Source: Acidimicrobiaceae bacterium (GTDB lineage: Bacteria > Actinomycetota > Acidimicrobiia > Acidimicrobiales > RAAP-2). From it: a DNA stretch of 64,000 nucleotides. Both the position numbers and the translations under genes were made by a program. The DNA lies in contig PMTF01000013.1 in the NCBI GenBank assembly GCA_003167415.1, forward strand, positions 38,692 to 102,691, read 5' to 3'. How positions within the stretch are numbered: position 1 is the stretch's first letter; the number at the start of each line of letters is the position of its first letter. This document shows positions 9,120 through 17,140 of this stretch, one piece after another. The notes beneath the pieces are model-generated. The model made no database searches. It saw nothing but the letters and a program-made list of their open reading frames with translations, and had not been told where the DNA came from.

Positions 9120-9197
9120 TCGATGACGTTTGTTCGCCAATGTTCGCTCCTTCGTCAGAGGTGCGACACAATGGAGGAGTCAACCCAAGGGGAGTTC

Positions 9198-10286
9198 ATG
9201 AGTCTCAATCAGAACAATTACCACGCCGTGATCAAAGTCATCGGCGTTGGTGGAGGCGGTGTGAACGCAGTCAATCGCATGATCTCCTCGGGACTTCGCA
9301 ATATCGAATTCATCGCGGCCAATACTGACGCCCAGGCGCTGCTCATGAGCGAGGCCGATCTAAAACTGGACATTGGACGCGAGCTAACCAAGGGACTCGG
9401 GGCCGGGAGCGACCCCGAGATCGGACGCCAGGCCGCCGAGGAACACCGCGGAGAGATCGAAGAGGCCCTGATGGAGACCGACATGGTCTTCATCACCGCC
9501 GGCGAGGGCGGCGGCACCGGTACCGGCGCGGCCCCGGTGGTCGCCGAAGTTGCTCGAGCGCTCGGCATTTTGACGATTGGCGTAGTCACGCGGCCCTTTT
9601 CCTTTGAGGGCAAGCGCCGCGCCACGCAAGCCGAGAAAGGAATCCAGTCCCTTCGCGAGAAGGTCGACACCCTCATCGTCATCCCCAACGACCGCTTGCT
9701 CTCGGTAACCGCAGCCGACACGTCGATGTTGGACGCTTTCAAGATCGCCGATGACGTACTTCTCTCGGCCGTTCGAGGCGTGACCGACCTGATTACCGTG
9801 CCCGGTCTGATCAACACCGACTTCGCCGACGTGAACGCCATCATGCGAAACGCCGGTACCGCCATCATGGGCGTGGGATCTTCCACCGGCGAGGGTCGAG
9901 CCGTGAACGCCGCGCGTGCGGCCATCACCTCGCCGTTGCTGGAAGCGTCCATCGACGGCGCCCGCGGAATCTTGATGAACATCGTGGGTGGACCGGACGT
10001 CACGCTGTCTGAAGTGACCGAGGCCGCCGAGATAATCCACTCGGTCGCTCACCCCGACGCCAACATCATCTTCGGCAGCGTCATCGACGATTCGATCGGC
10101 GACGCGGTGCGAGTCACGGTCATCGCCGCGGGCTTCGACCACAACGCGCCGGCCAAGGTTTCACCGCTCACGACGTCCGAGCCCTCCATGACCGAAGGTC
10201 CCCGCAGCGACATCTTCACCAGCACCACCAATGACGACTTCTTCGACGTCGGTGGCGATGACGATCTCCCCAGCTTCCTCCGCTGA
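9198..10286 (+). CDS. ftsZ: Cell division GTPase FtsZ
   Basis: FtsZ is the tubulin-like GTPase that forms the cytokinetic ring. The 362-residue protein has the tubulin signature [10 protein letters not shown] (about 104-113), NTDAQAL near residue 40, and the T7-loop region NTDFADVN. After a short linker it ends in DDDLPSFLR, the conserved C-terminal peptide that binds SepF and other partners. The track start at 9123 adds 25 residues. I chose ATG 9198 because an AAGGGGAG site sits just upstream and family homology begins there. The gene has a larger upstream gap (115 bases) than its neighbours. SepF is encoded two genes downstream. Confidence 0.97.
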   Translation: MSLNQNNYHAVIKVIGVGGGGVNAVNRMISSGLRNIEFIAANTDAQALLMSEADLKLDIGRELTKGLGAGSDPEIGRQAAEEHRGEIEEALMETDMVFITAGEGGGTGTGAAPVVAEVARALGILTIGVVTRPFSFEGKRRATQAEKGIQSLREKVDTLIVIPNDRLLSVTAADTSMLDAFKIADDVLLSAVRGVTDLITVPGLINTDFADVNAIMRNAGTAIMGVGSSTGEGRAVNAARAAITSPLLEASIDGARGILMNIVGGPDVTLSEVTEAAEIIHSVAHPDANIIFGSVIDDSIGDAVRVTVIAAGFDHNAPAKVSPLTTSEPSMTEGPRSDIFTSTTNDDFFDVGGDDDLPSFLR

Positions 10287-10947
10287 CCCCCAGCTCGTCG
10301 CGCGCGTCGCCCAGAACCTGGCGACGCTTCGCGAGCGCATCTCGGCGACCGGTCGCGATCCCGTGTCGATTCGGATTGTCGCGGTCACCAAGACCTTCGG
10401 CGTCGAAGCCGTGCGAGCGGCGCTGGCCAACGGTCTGAACGACGTGGGGGAGAACTACGTCGACGAGCTCGAGGCGAAGTGCGCACAGAGTCGCGAACTG
10501 AATCTCCGATGGCACTTCTTGGGGGCGTTGCAGTCGAACAAGATCGCCCGGGTGACCGCGTGCGCCCAAGTGCTGAGCACGGTCTCACGGACGAAGGAGT
10601 TGGAGAGGATCGCCTCCTCCGATCACCGCCCCGCGATCTACGTGCAGGTGGACTACACCGGCGGCGCGTCGCGCAACGGCGCCCCGGCCGATGAAGTGGC
10701 GGCCCTCGTGCAGCGGGCCCTCGACCTCGAACTCGACGTTCAAGGACTCATGACCGTGGCGGCGCCCGATCCGGCACTGGCGCGTTCGGCCTTCGGAGCT
10801 TTGGCGGCGTTGCGCACGGATCTCGGCCTTAAGGAGTGTTCGATGGGAATGAGCGACGATCTAGAAGTGGCCTGTGAAATGGGCACGAGCGAGGTTCGAA
10901 TCGGACGCGCGCTCTTCGGGGAGCGGGTCGCCGCGAGCGCCCCCTGA
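10258..10947 (+). CDS. YggS-family PLP-binding protein (PLP homeostasis)
   Basis: This is a single-domain alanine-racemase-fold protein of the YggS/PROSC family, cytosolic, which binds pyridoxal phosphate and helps balance PLP and amino-acid pools; it has no confirmed enzymatic activity. The 229 residues include AVTKTFG, whose lysine is the PLP Schiff-base residue in the family, [18 protein letters not shown], and SMGMSDD near the C-terminus. I chose ATG 10258, which overlaps the ftsZ end by 29 bases. ATG 10231 is possible but would lengthen the overlap. Its position between ftsZ and sepF is common in Gram-positive bacteria. Confidence 0.9.
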   Translation: MTISPASSADPQLVARVAQNLATLRERISATGRDPVSIRIVAVTKTFGVEAVRAALANGLNDVGENYVDELEAKCAQSRELNLRWHFLGALQSNKIARVTACAQVLSTVSRTKELERIASSDHRPAIYVQVDYTGGASRNGAPADEVAALVQRALDLELDVQGLMTVAAPDPALARSAFGALAALRTDLGLKECSMGMSDDLEVACEMGTSEVRIGRALFGERVAASAP

Positions 10948-10988
10948 CCTAACATGGGTGAAAGCGCCGGAACCGCAAGGAGATGTCG

Positions 10989-11573
10989 ATGAAAGATAAG
11001 TTGCGCGGGTTCTTAGGATTCCTAGGCCTCATTGAAGACGAGTACGGCGAATACGGCTCTACCGGAGCGGCGCCGGCGCGTCCCTTCACCGAATCCACCA
11101 CCGCCGAGGTCGAGCCGGAGTGGAGCGCTCCGAGCGCTCGACAGTTCCCGACCTCCTCAACGAATTCGGCGCCCCTGCGCCCGCTCTCCAATCCCCGTCC
11201 GTCGTCGATCTCCGTGCTCGACTCCTCGGGCCAGGCCTCGAGAGTTCGCCCGGTGGCCGGCGCCCCGAGGGGCGGGTCGTTCTCCCCGGAGCGCGACGTG
11301 GCCATCTTCGCGCCGCGTAGTTACGACGAGTCGCGTCGCATCACCGACCTGTTGCGTTCCAATCGCGCGGTGGTGCTCAACGTCAACTCGGTCGACCCGA
11401 ACCTCGGTCGACGACTGGTGGACTTCGCCTCGGGCACGGCCTACGCGTTGAACGCGAAGATCGAGATCCTCGGCAACAGCCTCTATCTCATGAGCCCCCA
11501 GGGCATGCACCTCGGCCCCGAAGCGAAAGATCGGCTGCGCGAGGCCAACTACCGCGACCTCGGCGGCGCATGA
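10989..11573 (+). CDS. sepF: Cell division protein SepF
   Basis: SepF tethers FtsZ filaments to the membrane and is essential for division in Actinobacteria, which lack FtsA. The 194 residues contain an N-terminal amphipathic membrane-binding helix (KDKLRGFLGFLGL), an acidic EDEYGEYG segment, a low-complexity Ser/Pro linker, and the C-terminal SepF domain (from about residue 95) with RSNRAVVLNV and DFASGTAYAL. AAGGAG at 10977-10982 directly abuts ATG 10983 but is six bases before ATG 10989, so I place the start at 10989. It is coupled to the downstream yggT by an ATGA overlap. Confidence 0.94.
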   Translation: MKDKLRGFLGFLGLIEDEYGEYGSTGAAPARPFTESTTAEVEPEWSAPSARQFPTSSTNSAPLRPLSNPRPSSISVLDSSGQASRVRPVAGAPRGGSFSPERDVAIFAPRSYDESRRITDLLRSNRAVVLNVNSVDPNLGRRLVDFASGTAYALNAKIEILGNSLYLMSPQGMHLGPEAKDRLREANYRDLGGA

Positions 11574-11812
11574 GATTTATTCAGGACCTGTTGACGCTCT
11601 ACATCCTGATCATCTTCGTCTCATCGCTGCTCAGTTGGTTCCCGACCACCACTTCGTCGGGCGGACTGTCGACCACGAAAATGGTGCTGGCGCGACTGAC
11701 CGAGCCGGTGCTTCGGCCGCTGCGACAGATCATCCCGGGCGCGCGCAGCGGCATCGATTTCTCACCTTTCGTGGCGATCCTCATCCTCTACATCATCAAG
11801 GCCAACATCTGA
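11570..11812 (+). CDS. YggT-family membrane protein
   Basis: This is an 80-residue integral membrane protein of the YGGT family, with two hydrophobic segments (about 4-24 and 62-79) flanking a loop containing TEPVLRPLRQIIP, the family's core motif. Its biochemical role is not settled. The gene regularly lies between sepF and divIVA in Gram-positive genomes, which suggests a part in division-site membrane organisation (inference). The ATG overlaps the sepF stop (ATGA). Confidence 0.9.
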   Translation: MRFIQDLLTLYILIIFVSSLLSWFPTTTSSGGLSTTKMVLARLTEPVLRPLRQIIPGARSGIDFSPFVAILILYIIKANI

Positions 11813-11845
11813 GTTCCCAATTCAACGACGTGACAATCAGAGCAC

Positions 11846-11851
11846 TATGGT
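11846..11851 (+). promoter_or_regulatory. -10 box of leaderless divIVA transcript
   Basis: TATGGT ends exactly six bases before the divIVA ATG (11858), and no Shine-Dalgarno sequence is present. The transcription start would therefore fall on the start codon. One of eleven such arrangements in this window. Confidence 0.55.
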
Positions 11852-11857
11852 GGCTGC

Positions 11858-12574
11858 ATGGATAGCACGGATTCCGCCTACTCGGCGCTCGAGGCCATCG
11901 ACACCGTGGCCTTCAAAATCGGGGTTCGGGGATACAACGTCGACGAGGTCGACGACTTCCTCGAGAAACTCTCGGGCGAGGTCCACCAGCTCAAGGAACT
12001 CGTGTCCCAACAGCGCCAGCAGTTGCGCCAGGCCGGCGAGCGCATCAACCAGCTCGACACGCGCTCGAGTGGCGACGCGCCGGCGTCGGCGCCGGCCGCC
12101 GCGCCCGCCGCGACGCCGCGACACATCAGCGTGTCGGGCGCCGAACAGGTGACCGCGATGATCGTCATGGCCCAGCAGTTCATCGAGCAGGCCCAGCAAG
12201 AGGCCGAAACCAAGGCCCGCGAGATGACCGCGGGCGCCCAGGAGCGGGCTCGCGAGATAGTCGCCGAAGCACGCAGTCGGGCCGAGGACGAAGTCAATCG
12301 CCTCAACGGTCTCAAGCAGCGACTGAGTGAAGACGTCGAGACGCTCACGCGTCAGCTCGATTCGGAGCGCAAGCGTCTCAGTGGCGCGCTCGCGGAGTTC
12401 TCGCGCTGGGTCGAGAGTTCGCTGCAAGTGGGCGGAGCTCGCGCGTCGGTCAGCGCCGCGCCCGAACCGGCGCCTCGTCCCATCAAGCCGCCCCCGGCAC
12501 CGGCGCCGGTGTCGGACCAGAGCGCCGGTCAAGTCCTTAACTTCGAAGCGCCCTCGTACGACGATCGACCGTAA
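11858..12574 (+). CDS. DivIVA/Wag31-family polar scaffold protein
   Basis: DivIVA proteins bind negatively curved membrane at poles and septa and direct polar wall growth in Actinobacteria. The 238-residue protein has the N-terminal lipid-binding DivIVA domain with FKIGVRGYNVDEVDDFLEKL (about 17-36), a Gln-rich coiled coil, an Ala/Pro linker near 72-88, a second long coiled coil (about 90-185), and a Pro-rich tail. It closes the dcw cluster. The start is fixed by homology and by a -10 box six bases upstream, indicating a leaderless transcript. Whether it is the major polar DivIVA or a paralogue cannot be told from one window. Confidence 0.9.
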   Translation: MDSTDSAYSALEAIDTVAFKIGVRGYNVDEVDDFLEKLSGEVHQLKELVSQQRQQLRQAGERINQLDTRSSGDAPASAPAAAPAATPRHISVSGAEQVTAMIVMAQQFIEQAQQEAETKAREMTAGAQERAREIVAEARSRAEDEVNRLNGLKQRLSEDVETLTRQLDSERKRLSGALAEFSRWVESSLQVGGARASVSAAPEPAPRPIKPPPAPAPVSDQSAGQVLNFEAPSYDDRP

Positions 12575-12633
12575 GTTCCTCGACAACTGGTAGGGTCGGC
12601 GCGCACTTGTTGTGCATCGTCGAGGAGTTCACC

Positions 12634-13644
12634 ATGTCGTCCCCAGGAAAAACCACGAAAAAGGCCCGGGCCAAGAAGGCGGCCGCCAAGAAGAGCGTGG
12701 TGACGAAGACCCGGGCCAAGAAAGTCGCACCGAAACGTCCCGTGGCCCCCAAAACGGTGAAGCGGTCCACGAAGAAGGTGGCGAAGAAGGCCGCCGCGAA
12801 GAAGGCACCCGCGAAAAAGGCCCCGGCCAAGCCGGCGAAGCCGGCGAAGAAGGTCGCCATCGTGAGCGCCGCCCAGCGCGCCGCCGCCGCCAAGAAGATC
12901 GCCGCCGCCAGGGCCCGGGCCGCCGCCGCCGCGAAACTCTTGAAGGAGCGCGAAGCCAGGGCCAGGGCCGCCGAAAAGGCCAAGGCCGCCGCCGCCAAAG
13001 CGAAAGCGTTGGCCGCGGCGAAGGCGAAGAAGGAACGTGACGCCAAGGCCAAGATCGCCGCCAAAGAACGCGAAGTGCTGCGCAAGGCCCGCGAGAAGTC
13101 CGCCGCGGAAGCGAAGAAGCAACGCGAAATCGACGCGAAGCGTAAGGCCATCGAAGCCGAGAAGCAGCGCAAGATCCGTGAGATCGAGCGACGCAATCAA
13201 GAGGAGCTGAAGCGTCAAGAACGTCGCGAGGCCGAAGAGCGCAAGCGTCTCGAAGCGCTCGAGCGCAAGATGCACTCCAAGCCCTACGCCGACGAACCGG
13301 AGTTCCTCGAAGAGTTGCGTCAGCTCTTGCTCGAGACGCGCAACGCCACCAACGACGACATCGTCGTGATGGAGTCCGAAGCCGACGAGATGTTGGTCGA
13401 CCGCGAACGTCTCGAGTATGACGACGAGGACGGCAGCAGCGTCGCGTCGGACATTCAGCGCGACCAAAAGAAGGACCTGGCCTCACTGCTTCGTTTGAAG
13501 GTCGACGAGATCGACGTCGCCCTGGGGCGCATCGCCGACGGCAGTTACGGGCGCTGTGACGAGTGCTTCGAGGCTATTTCGAAGCCCCGTCTGCTGGCCC
13601 AATTGCCGGTCTTTATGTGTGTCTCGTGTCGCGCAAGCGTCTAA
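12634..13644 (+). CDS. Lysine/alanine-rich protein with C-terminal DksA/TraR-type C4 zinc finger
   Basis: The 336-residue protein is a composite. Residues 1 to about 90 are an Ala-Lys-Pro repeat tail of the kind found in histone H1-like and actinobacterial HU tails. Residues about 90-220 form a long, highly charged Ala/Lys/Glu/Arg coiled coil. The C-terminus has a DksA/TraR zinc finger with CDEC and CVSC pairs separated by 17 residues. The track start (TTG 12607) is replaced by ATG 12634, which has GAGGAG six bases upstream. It lies directly before lspA, the usual place of dksA-like genes in Actinobacteria. A role in binding nucleic acid and RNA polymerase is an inference from the domains; no specific function is known to me. 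Confidence 0.85.
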   Translation: MSSPGKTTKKARAKKAAAKKSVVTKTRAKKVAPKRPVAPKTVKRSTKKVAKKAAAKKAPAKKAPAKPAKPAKKVAIVSAAQRAAAAKKIAAARARAAAAAKLLKEREARARAAEKAKAAAAKAKALAAAKAKKERDAKAKIAAKEREVLRKAREKSAAEAKKQREIDAKRKAIEAEKQRKIREIERRNQEELKRQERREAEERKRLEALERKMHSKPYADEPEFLEELRQLLLETRNATNDDIVVMESEADEMLVDRERLEYDDEDGSSVASDIQRDQKKDLASLLRLKVDEIDVALGRIADGSYGRCDECFEAISKPRLLAQLPVFMCVSCRASV

Positions 13645-14096
13645 TTGATCGGATCAATTACACGGTCATCGTGATCGCCCTCGTCGTAACGGCCATGGAC
13701 GCACTGTCCAAAATCTGGGCCCGTCACGCGCTCCAATCGCACGCCATTCACGTCGGCGGTGGGATCTGGCTGCGACTGCAGTACAACTCGGGTATCTCGT
13801 TCTCCTTCAACCAGACCAGGTCCGTGCTTACTACGATCGTCACCGTCGTCGTCGCCCTCGCGGTCGTGGCCGTGGGCCTGCGGGCTCGTCGGGGTCTGGC
13901 CACGGTCGGCTTCGGTCTGTTGATCGGCGGTGGCGTCGCCAACGTCGTCGACCGACTCTCGGCCAATCCCCATCAAGTGACCGACTTCATCGCGTTGGGA
14001 TCGTTCCCCGTTTTCAATTTCGCCGACGTAGCGATCACCGCCGGATTCATTACTCTGCTGGTGGCCGCGTTGACGGGCGAGAAGCTGCTCGCGTGA
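13626..14096 (+). CDS. lspA: Lipoprotein signal peptidase LspA
   Basis: LspA is the membrane aspartyl peptidase that removes signal peptides from prolipoproteins after lipid attachment. The 156-residue protein has four hydrophobic segments, the YNSGISFSF segment, and both catalytic aspartate motifs (NVVDRL and NFADVAI). The track start at 13563 lies well inside the zinc-finger gene. I chose GTG 13626 (MSRKRL), giving an 18-20 base overlap with the upstream stop. GTG 13617 is an alternative, and neither has a clear ribosome-binding site, so coupling to the upstream gene is likely. A lipoprotein substrate is encoded in this window at 36.6 kb. Confidence 0.92.
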   Translation: MSRKRLIDRINYTVIVIALVVTAMDALSKIWARHALQSHAIHVGGGIWLRLQYNSGISFSFNQTRSVLTTIVTVVVALAVVAVGLRARRGLATVGFGLLIGGGVANVVDRLSANPHQVTDFIALGSFPVFNFADVAITAGFITLLVAALTGEKLLA

Positions 14097-15067
14097 GTGA
14101 CGACGACGCCCTCAACGTCTTTGACGGCGAAACGTTGGATTTGATTGTTCCGGGCACGCTGGACGAGATTCGCATCGATCGCGTGCTCGCGCTGTTGACG
14201 GGCCTCTCGCGTTCCGAGGCGAACGAGATCATCGCCAGTGGCGCCGTGACCTTGAACGACAAGGTGATCGTCAAGTCCTCGACGCCGGTCGTAGACGGTC
14301 AACGACTGGTAGCGGTATTGCCGGCCCCGGAGAGCACGCACGTGGCGGCCGACGCGAGTGTCCCGGTCGACGTGGTGCTCGACGACGTCGACTTCGCCGT
14401 CGTCAACAAAGCCCCGGGCCAAGTCGTGCACCCGGGCGCCGGACACCGCGACGGCACGTTGGTCGCCGGGTTGCTCGCGCTGTATCCCCAGATGCGAGAT
14501 CTCAGTGCGGAGGGACTCTGTGATCCCCAACGCCCGGGCATCGTGCACCGACTCGATAAAGGGACCTCGGGCGTCCTGGTCGTCGCCAAGACGCCCGAGG
14601 GTTTTTCGAATCTGAGTACGCAGTTGGCCGAGCGTCTCATGGAGCGCACCTACTACGGCATGGTGGAGGGCCACGTCGCCGAAGAGCGCGGCGTGGTCGA
14701 CGCACCGATCGGACGCTCGACGCGAACGCCGACCGTGATGGCGGTCCGGTCGGACGGTCGTTCGGCGCGCACGGGCTATGAGGTTCTCGCTCGAATCGAG
14801 AAGCCCCACGCCATGTCACTGTTGCGATTGCAACTCGATACCGGACGGACGCATCAGATTCGCGTGCACCTCGCGACCATTGGGCATCCGGTCGTGAACG
14901 ACCCGCGCTACGGTCATCGGCGCGAGAAACGTCTGGCCGAGGACCGATTCTTCCTGCACTCGACCACGCTGTCGTTCGCGCACCCGAGGACCGACGAATG
15001 GATCACCACCAGCGTGCCGTTGCCGTCGGATCTGCGAGCGTTGGTTCCGGAGTCGGTGGAGTTCTAG
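14093..15067 (+). CDS. RluD/RluA-family rRNA pseudouridine synthase
   Basis: This enzyme isomerises specific uridines in 23S rRNA. The 324-residue protein has an N-terminal S4 RNA-binding domain (about 20-80: RIDRVLALLTG) and a pseudouridine synthase domain with HRLDKGTSGVLVVAKT, whose Asp is the catalytic nucleophile, followed by GRTHQIRVHL. It overlaps lspA by GTGA, the conserved lspA-rluD pairing. Exact target positions cannot be assigned from sequence. Its TAG stop lies in a CTAG palindrome that also supplies the stop of the convergent sigma factor gene. Confidence 0.92.
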   Translation: MSDDDALNVFDGETLDLIVPGTLDEIRIDRVLALLTGLSRSEANEIIASGAVTLNDKVIVKSSTPVVDGQRLVAVLPAPESTHVAADASVPVDVVLDDVDFAVVNKAPGQVVHPGAGHRDGTLVAGLLALYPQMRDLSAEGLCDPQRPGIVHRLDKGTSGVLVVAKTPEGFSNLSTQLAERLMERTYYGMVEGHVAEERGVVDAPIGRSTRTPTVMAVRSDGRSARTGYEVLARIEKPHAMSLLRLQLDTGRTHQIRVHLATIGHPVVNDPRYGHRREKRLAEDRFFLHSTTLSFAHPRTDEWITTSVPLPSDLRALVPESVEF

Positions 15068-15915
15068 GCCACTTCGCGCGCGGCCACCACGGCCGAGTCC
15101 TCGCGAAGTAGGGCCAGCGCCTCTTCTTCGGCGCGACGAACGCGGCGAACGCCGATGTCCATCTTGGTCGCCGTCGCCTGCAGCGAAAGGGGAGTGGCTC
15201 CGTTGAGCCCGAAGCGCAGGCTCAGCACCTCACGTTGCAGGTCGTTCAGCTTCTCGAGGGCGCCGTGGAGTTGGTCGTCCATCATGGTCTGCTCGATGTC
15301 ACCGACCCAGTCGTGCTGGCTGGGGGCCACGAGGTCGCCCAGGGTCGTCGCGGAATCCGACGACGCGGGCTGATCGAGGCTCGCCGTGACGCCGGCGAGT
15401 CCGTGCAGGTTGTCGCGCTCGGCTTTGGTCATGCCGGTCGCTTCGCTCAGTTCATCGTCGGTCGGCTTGCGGCCGAAGATCGAAGTCAGTTCGGCCGTGG
15501 TCGCCTCGAGGCGCTGGAGTTGCTCTCCGACTTCGAGCGGAATTCGGATGGTGCGACCGTGCTGTTGGACGGCGCGCTGTAGCGCTTGTCGAATCCACCA
15601 AGTGGCGTAGGTCGAGAACTTGAAGCCGCGCTCCCAGTCGAACTTCTCGACGGCGCGCAGGAGTCCAAAAGTTCCCTCTTGGACGAGGTCGATCATTTCG
15701 ACGCCACGGTCCTGGTAGCGGCGGGCCCAGTGCAGGACCAGTCGCAGGTTGGCGGCGACCATTTGCTTCTTGGCCTCTTCGTCGCCAGCGGTTACGCGCT
15801 TGGCCAGTTCGACCTGTTCGTCGTAATTGGGCATCGGGTAACGGTCAAGGTCACGCATCAAAAGGCCCAACATGTCGTTGGTATTCACGGCGGATCGGCG
15901 GGGGGTGGTAATCAT
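15064..15915 (-). CDS. RNA polymerase sigma-70 family factor (group 1/2-like)
   Basis: This 283-residue sigma factor has region 2 with AANLRLVLHWARRY, DLVQEGTFGLLRAVEKFD and the -10 recognition helix YATWWIRQALQRAV, a region 3 segment, and region 4 with LNDLQREVLSLRFGL. It lacks the long acidic N-terminal extension of primary sigma factors, so it is probably a group 2 (HrdB/SigB-like) factor; that is an inference. The start has a strong GGAGGAG site six bases before the ATG and a consensus promoter upstream (TTGAAC-17-TAAATT). It faces rluD and shares its CTAG stop. No anti-sigma factor is adjacent. Confidence 0.9.
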   Translation of the reverse strand: MITTPRRSAVNTNDMLGLLMRDLDRYPMPNYDEQVELAKRVTAGDEEAKKQMVAANLRLVLHWARRYQDRGVEMIDLVQEGTFGLLRAVEKFDWERGFKFSTYATWWIRQALQRAVQQHGRTIRIPLEVGEQLQRLEATTAELTSIFGRKPTDDELSEATGMTKAERDNLHGLAGVTASLDQPASSDSATTLGDLVAPSQHDWVGDIEQTMMDDQLHGALEKLNDLQREVLSLRFGLNGATPLSLQATATKMDIGVRRVRRAEEEALALLREDSAVVAAREVA

Positions 15916-15983
15916 TTGAATCTCCTCCTGAATTCATCGAAAACTCGCCCGTGAGCGGTAATTTCTCCTACGAACGTATATGT

Positions 15984-16012
15984 AATTTACCACGATTTTT
16001 GGAGTAGTTCAA
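15984..16012 (-). promoter_or_regulatory. Sigma-70 promoter of the sigma factor gene
   Basis: On the minus strand TTGAAC (16012-16007), a 17-base spacer and TAAATT (15989-15984) form the cleanest promoter in the window, in an unusually AT-rich stretch. The expected leader is about 60 bases and ends in GGAGGAG before the ATG at 15915. Confidence 0.65.
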
Positions 16013-16046
16013 GGCCCGGATTCTCTGAAAATAATAAGAATCCTCG

Positions 16047-16496
16047 TCAAGCGCTATGCGTGCGCTTGACCGGCCGACCACCGCGCGCTTGGAGGACCAT
16101 GTCGGCCAAGGTGAAGCTCGAGAGGTGCTCGCGCATGTGGTTGCCGACGTCGGCCCAGACGCCGAGCAGCACGCATTGGCCCTCGTGATCACAGGCGCCG
16201 TCCTTGTGGGGTTCGCCGAAATCACCCGCGACAATCGGACCGTCGACCGCGGCGACGATTTCGGCCAGGGTGATCCGCTCGGCCGGTCGCGCCAGCACAT
16301 AGCCACCGCCCACCCCGCGCTTAGAACGCACCAGACCGACGCCCTTCAGGCTCAGAAGGATCTGTTCGAGGTAAGGCTGAGGCAGGCCGGTTCGTCGAGC
16401 GAGGTCGCGTACCGAGGTCGGCGTCGAGAGGTCTGAGCCAAGGGCGAGGCTCAGCAGCGCCCGGCTGGCGTAGTCACCTCGCGTCGAAACTCTCAC
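16047..16496 (-). CDS. Rrf2-family transcriptional regulator
   Basis: The 149-residue protein has the Rrf2 winged helix (STRGDYASRALLSLA at the N-terminus, then TGLPQPYLEQIL and SKRGVGGGYVLARP) and a dimerisation helix. Family members such as IscR and NsrR sense Fe-S status or nitric oxide through a bound cluster. Here the ligand loop has two cysteines (CDHEGQC) where IscR-type proteins have three; the third position is tryptophan. The cluster may therefore be absent, or ligated differently. The GTG start has TAGATT six bases upstream and no ribosome-binding site, suggesting a leaderless mRNA. It is divergent from the proteasome activator gene; no Suf/Isc genes are adjacent. Confidence 0.88.
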   Translation of the reverse strand: MRVSTRGDYASRALLSLALGSDLSTPTSVRDLARRTGLPQPYLEQILLSLKGVGLVRSKRGVGGGYVLARPAERITLAEIVAAVDGPIVAGDFGEPHKDGACDHEGQCVLLGVWADVGNHMREHLSSFTLADMVLQARGGRPVKRTHSA

Positions 16497-16502
16497 CCCC
16501 TC

Positions 16503-16508
16503 AATCTA
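16503..16508 (-). promoter_or_regulatory. -10 box of leaderless Rrf2 regulator transcript
   Basis: On the minus strand TAGATT ends six bases before the GTG start codon at 16496. The intergenic space shared with the divergent gene is only 78 bases. Confidence 0.5.
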
Positions 16509-16574
16509 CCGTCGAAGGGTCGCCAAAACCTCGGGAGTGCACGATGACGTTGGTTTGTCTGGCACAGTGGAAGG

Positions 16575-17060
16575 GTGGAAGAGACCCCCAACGAAAACGT
16601 GACCGTGAACCCCGACGAAGTGCTCTCGCCGGGCCAGGGGGAGGGTCCGAGTGAGGACGAGAACTCGGACTACATCAGCCAACCGGCGAAGGTAATGCGC
16701 ATCGGTTCGATGGTGAAATCGCTCCTGGATGAGGCGCGCAGCGCTCCCTTGGACGAGGCGGGTCGAGCCCGGTTGCGCGAAATCTACGAGACGTCCATCA
16801 GCGAACTCTCCGGTGCGCTCTCGCCGGACCTCGGCACCGAACTCTCGAAGATGGCCTTACCCTTCAGCGCCGACGTCCCCACCGAATCCGAGCTGCGCAT
16901 CGCCCAGGCGCAGCTGGTCGGGTGGCTCGAAGGCCTCTTTCACGGTATTCAGGCGTCACTCTTCGCCCAACAGGCCGCCGCCGCCGCGCAACTCGAAAAG
17001 ATGCGCGATCGATCTCTCCCGCCGGGCGTCGGCGAGCCGCGCGCCGGCACGTATCTCTAG
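16575..17060 (+). CDS. Bacterial proteasome activator Bpa/PafE
   Basis: This matches the actinobacterial Bpa/PafE family (DUF2587; Rv3780 in M. tuberculosis), an ATP-independent ring that opens the 20S proteasome gate and feeds it unfolded proteins. The 161-residue protein has an acidic disordered N-terminus (1-35), then QPAKVMRIGSM, APLDEAGRARL, LRIAQAQLVGWLEGLFHGIQ and LPPGVG. It ends in GTYL, close to the C-terminal GQYL that docks into the proteasome. This implies proteasome genes elsewhere in the genome. The GTG start is preceded by CACAGT six bases upstream, a weak -10 candidate. The gene is divergent from the Rrf2 gene. Confidence 0.93.
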   Translation: MEETPNENVTVNPDEVLSPGQGEGPSEDENSDYISQPAKVMRIGSMVKSLLDEARSAPLDEAGRARLREIYETSISELSGALSPDLGTELSKMALPFSADVPTESELRIAQAQLVGWLEGLFHGIQASLFAQQAAAAAQLEKMRDRSLPPGVGEPRAGTYL

Positions 17061-17140
17061 GTGACCCGTGACACGCGCTCACTACTCTCGATCGTGAACG
17101 AGCACCGTTCTCGTGGCATCGCGAAAGGGATTATCAGCTG

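Noticed and set aside
12629-13486. Long minus-strand ORF opposite the lysine-rich gene, and the AAG/GCC periodicity as tandem DNA repeats
   Set aside because: Low-complexity coding sequence opens shadow frames; the plus-strand protein has a real zinc finger and ribosome-binding site.
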